Assembly: GCA_913046825.1 (NCBI GenBank)
Contig: CAJWTF010000194.1
Coordinates: 1-5,325, forward strand
Direction of reading: 5' to 3'
Origin: an uncultured Rickettsiales bacterium
GTDB taxonomy: Bacteria > Pseudomonadota > Alphaproteobacteria > UBA8366
DNA: 5,325 bases
This document shows positions 5,193-5,325 of the stretch, one piece after another. The translations under genes and the position numbers were made by a program. The notes beneath the pieces were generated by a model. It was not told where the DNA came from. It worked only from the letters and a program-made list of their open reading frames with translations, and did no database searches. Every line of letters begins with the position of its first letter. Position 1 is the stretch's first letter.

Positions 5193-5325
5193 GGACTTTG
5201 GTGGGCTCGAGTACTTCAAGGTAACGTTTGACCGTCTCTGGCAGTCCAAGCCAGAGGGCATCGGCGATGAGCGCATGACCAATAGAGACCTCCAGCAGGT
5301 TCGGTAGGGCGTCGACAAACAGGGG
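5188..5325 (-). CDS. pdxJ: Pyridoxine 5'-phosphate synthase PdxJ, C-terminal end only
   Basis: The frame enters at the right edge and gives 45 residues before TAA at 5188-5190. [20 protein letters not shown] followed by [13 protein letters not shown] is the characteristic end of PdxJ, the TIM-barrel enzyme that condenses 1-deoxyxylulose 5-phosphate with 3-amino-2-oxopropyl phosphate in the DXP-dependent vitamin B6 pathway. The Glu and the Gly-His of EVSIGH are family-conserved. The tail EPTKVL after the last helix is short, as usual. The frame is intact as far as seen; the start and most of the barrel lie outside the window. The PopZ-like gene follows in the same direction. Confidence 0.8.
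   Translation of the reverse strand, partial: PLFVDALPNLLEVSIGHALIADALWLGLPETVKRYLEVLEPTKVL

Noticed and set aside
5077..5307. A 76-codon rightward frame at the right end
   Set aside because: It is antisense to the PopZ-like start and the pdxJ end and shows no recognisable features.

Overview
This 5.3-kb window looks like an accessory region of an alphaproteobacterial chromosome in which gene decay is under way. The alphaproteobacterial assignment rests mainly on a protein whose C-terminal third matches the PopZ/DUF2497 polar-organizer family, which is essentially confined to Alphaproteobacteria. Base composition is moderate by eye, and no tRNA, rRNA, CRISPR array or insertion sequence was seen.

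Layout from left to right. (1) On the minus strand, a HAD-type phosphatase runs off the left edge (1-225). It is preceded and overlapped by a broken class I SAM methyltransferase (197-676), which has an in-frame TGA at the last glycine of its SAM-binding loop and seems to lack its C-terminus. (2) An AT-rich intergenic stretch (677-1048) carries several dyads, a direct repeat and candidate promoters in both directions. (3) A full-length IlvD/Edd-family Fe-S dehydratase reads rightward (1049-2908). (4) A second, intact SAM methyltransferase reads leftward (2905-3750). Its stop codon overlaps that of the dehydratase, and its promoter is placed as if the mRNA were leaderless. (5) A multiply disrupted enoyl-CoA hydratase/isomerase gene reads rightward (3850-4614); two frameshifts and two nonsense codons can be placed. 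(6) A two-gene minus-strand block occupies the right end: the last 45 codons of pdxJ (5188-5325), then a 160-residue protein with two predicted N-terminal membrane helices, an acidic Pro/Glu/Asp linker and a PopZ-type C-terminal domain (4650-5132).

How the genes relate: the dehydratase, the intact methyltransferase and the ruined enoyl-CoA hydratase could be what is left of a small catabolic or secondary-metabolic cluster, but no substrate can be named from sequence. The HAD and methyltransferase pair resembles sugar or cell-surface gene clusters and is also eroded. The right-hand pdxJ/PopZ-like block looks intact and unrelated. The most unusual item is the membrane-anchored PopZ-like protein, in which two membrane helices stand where known PopZ proteins carry their client-binding N-terminal helix.
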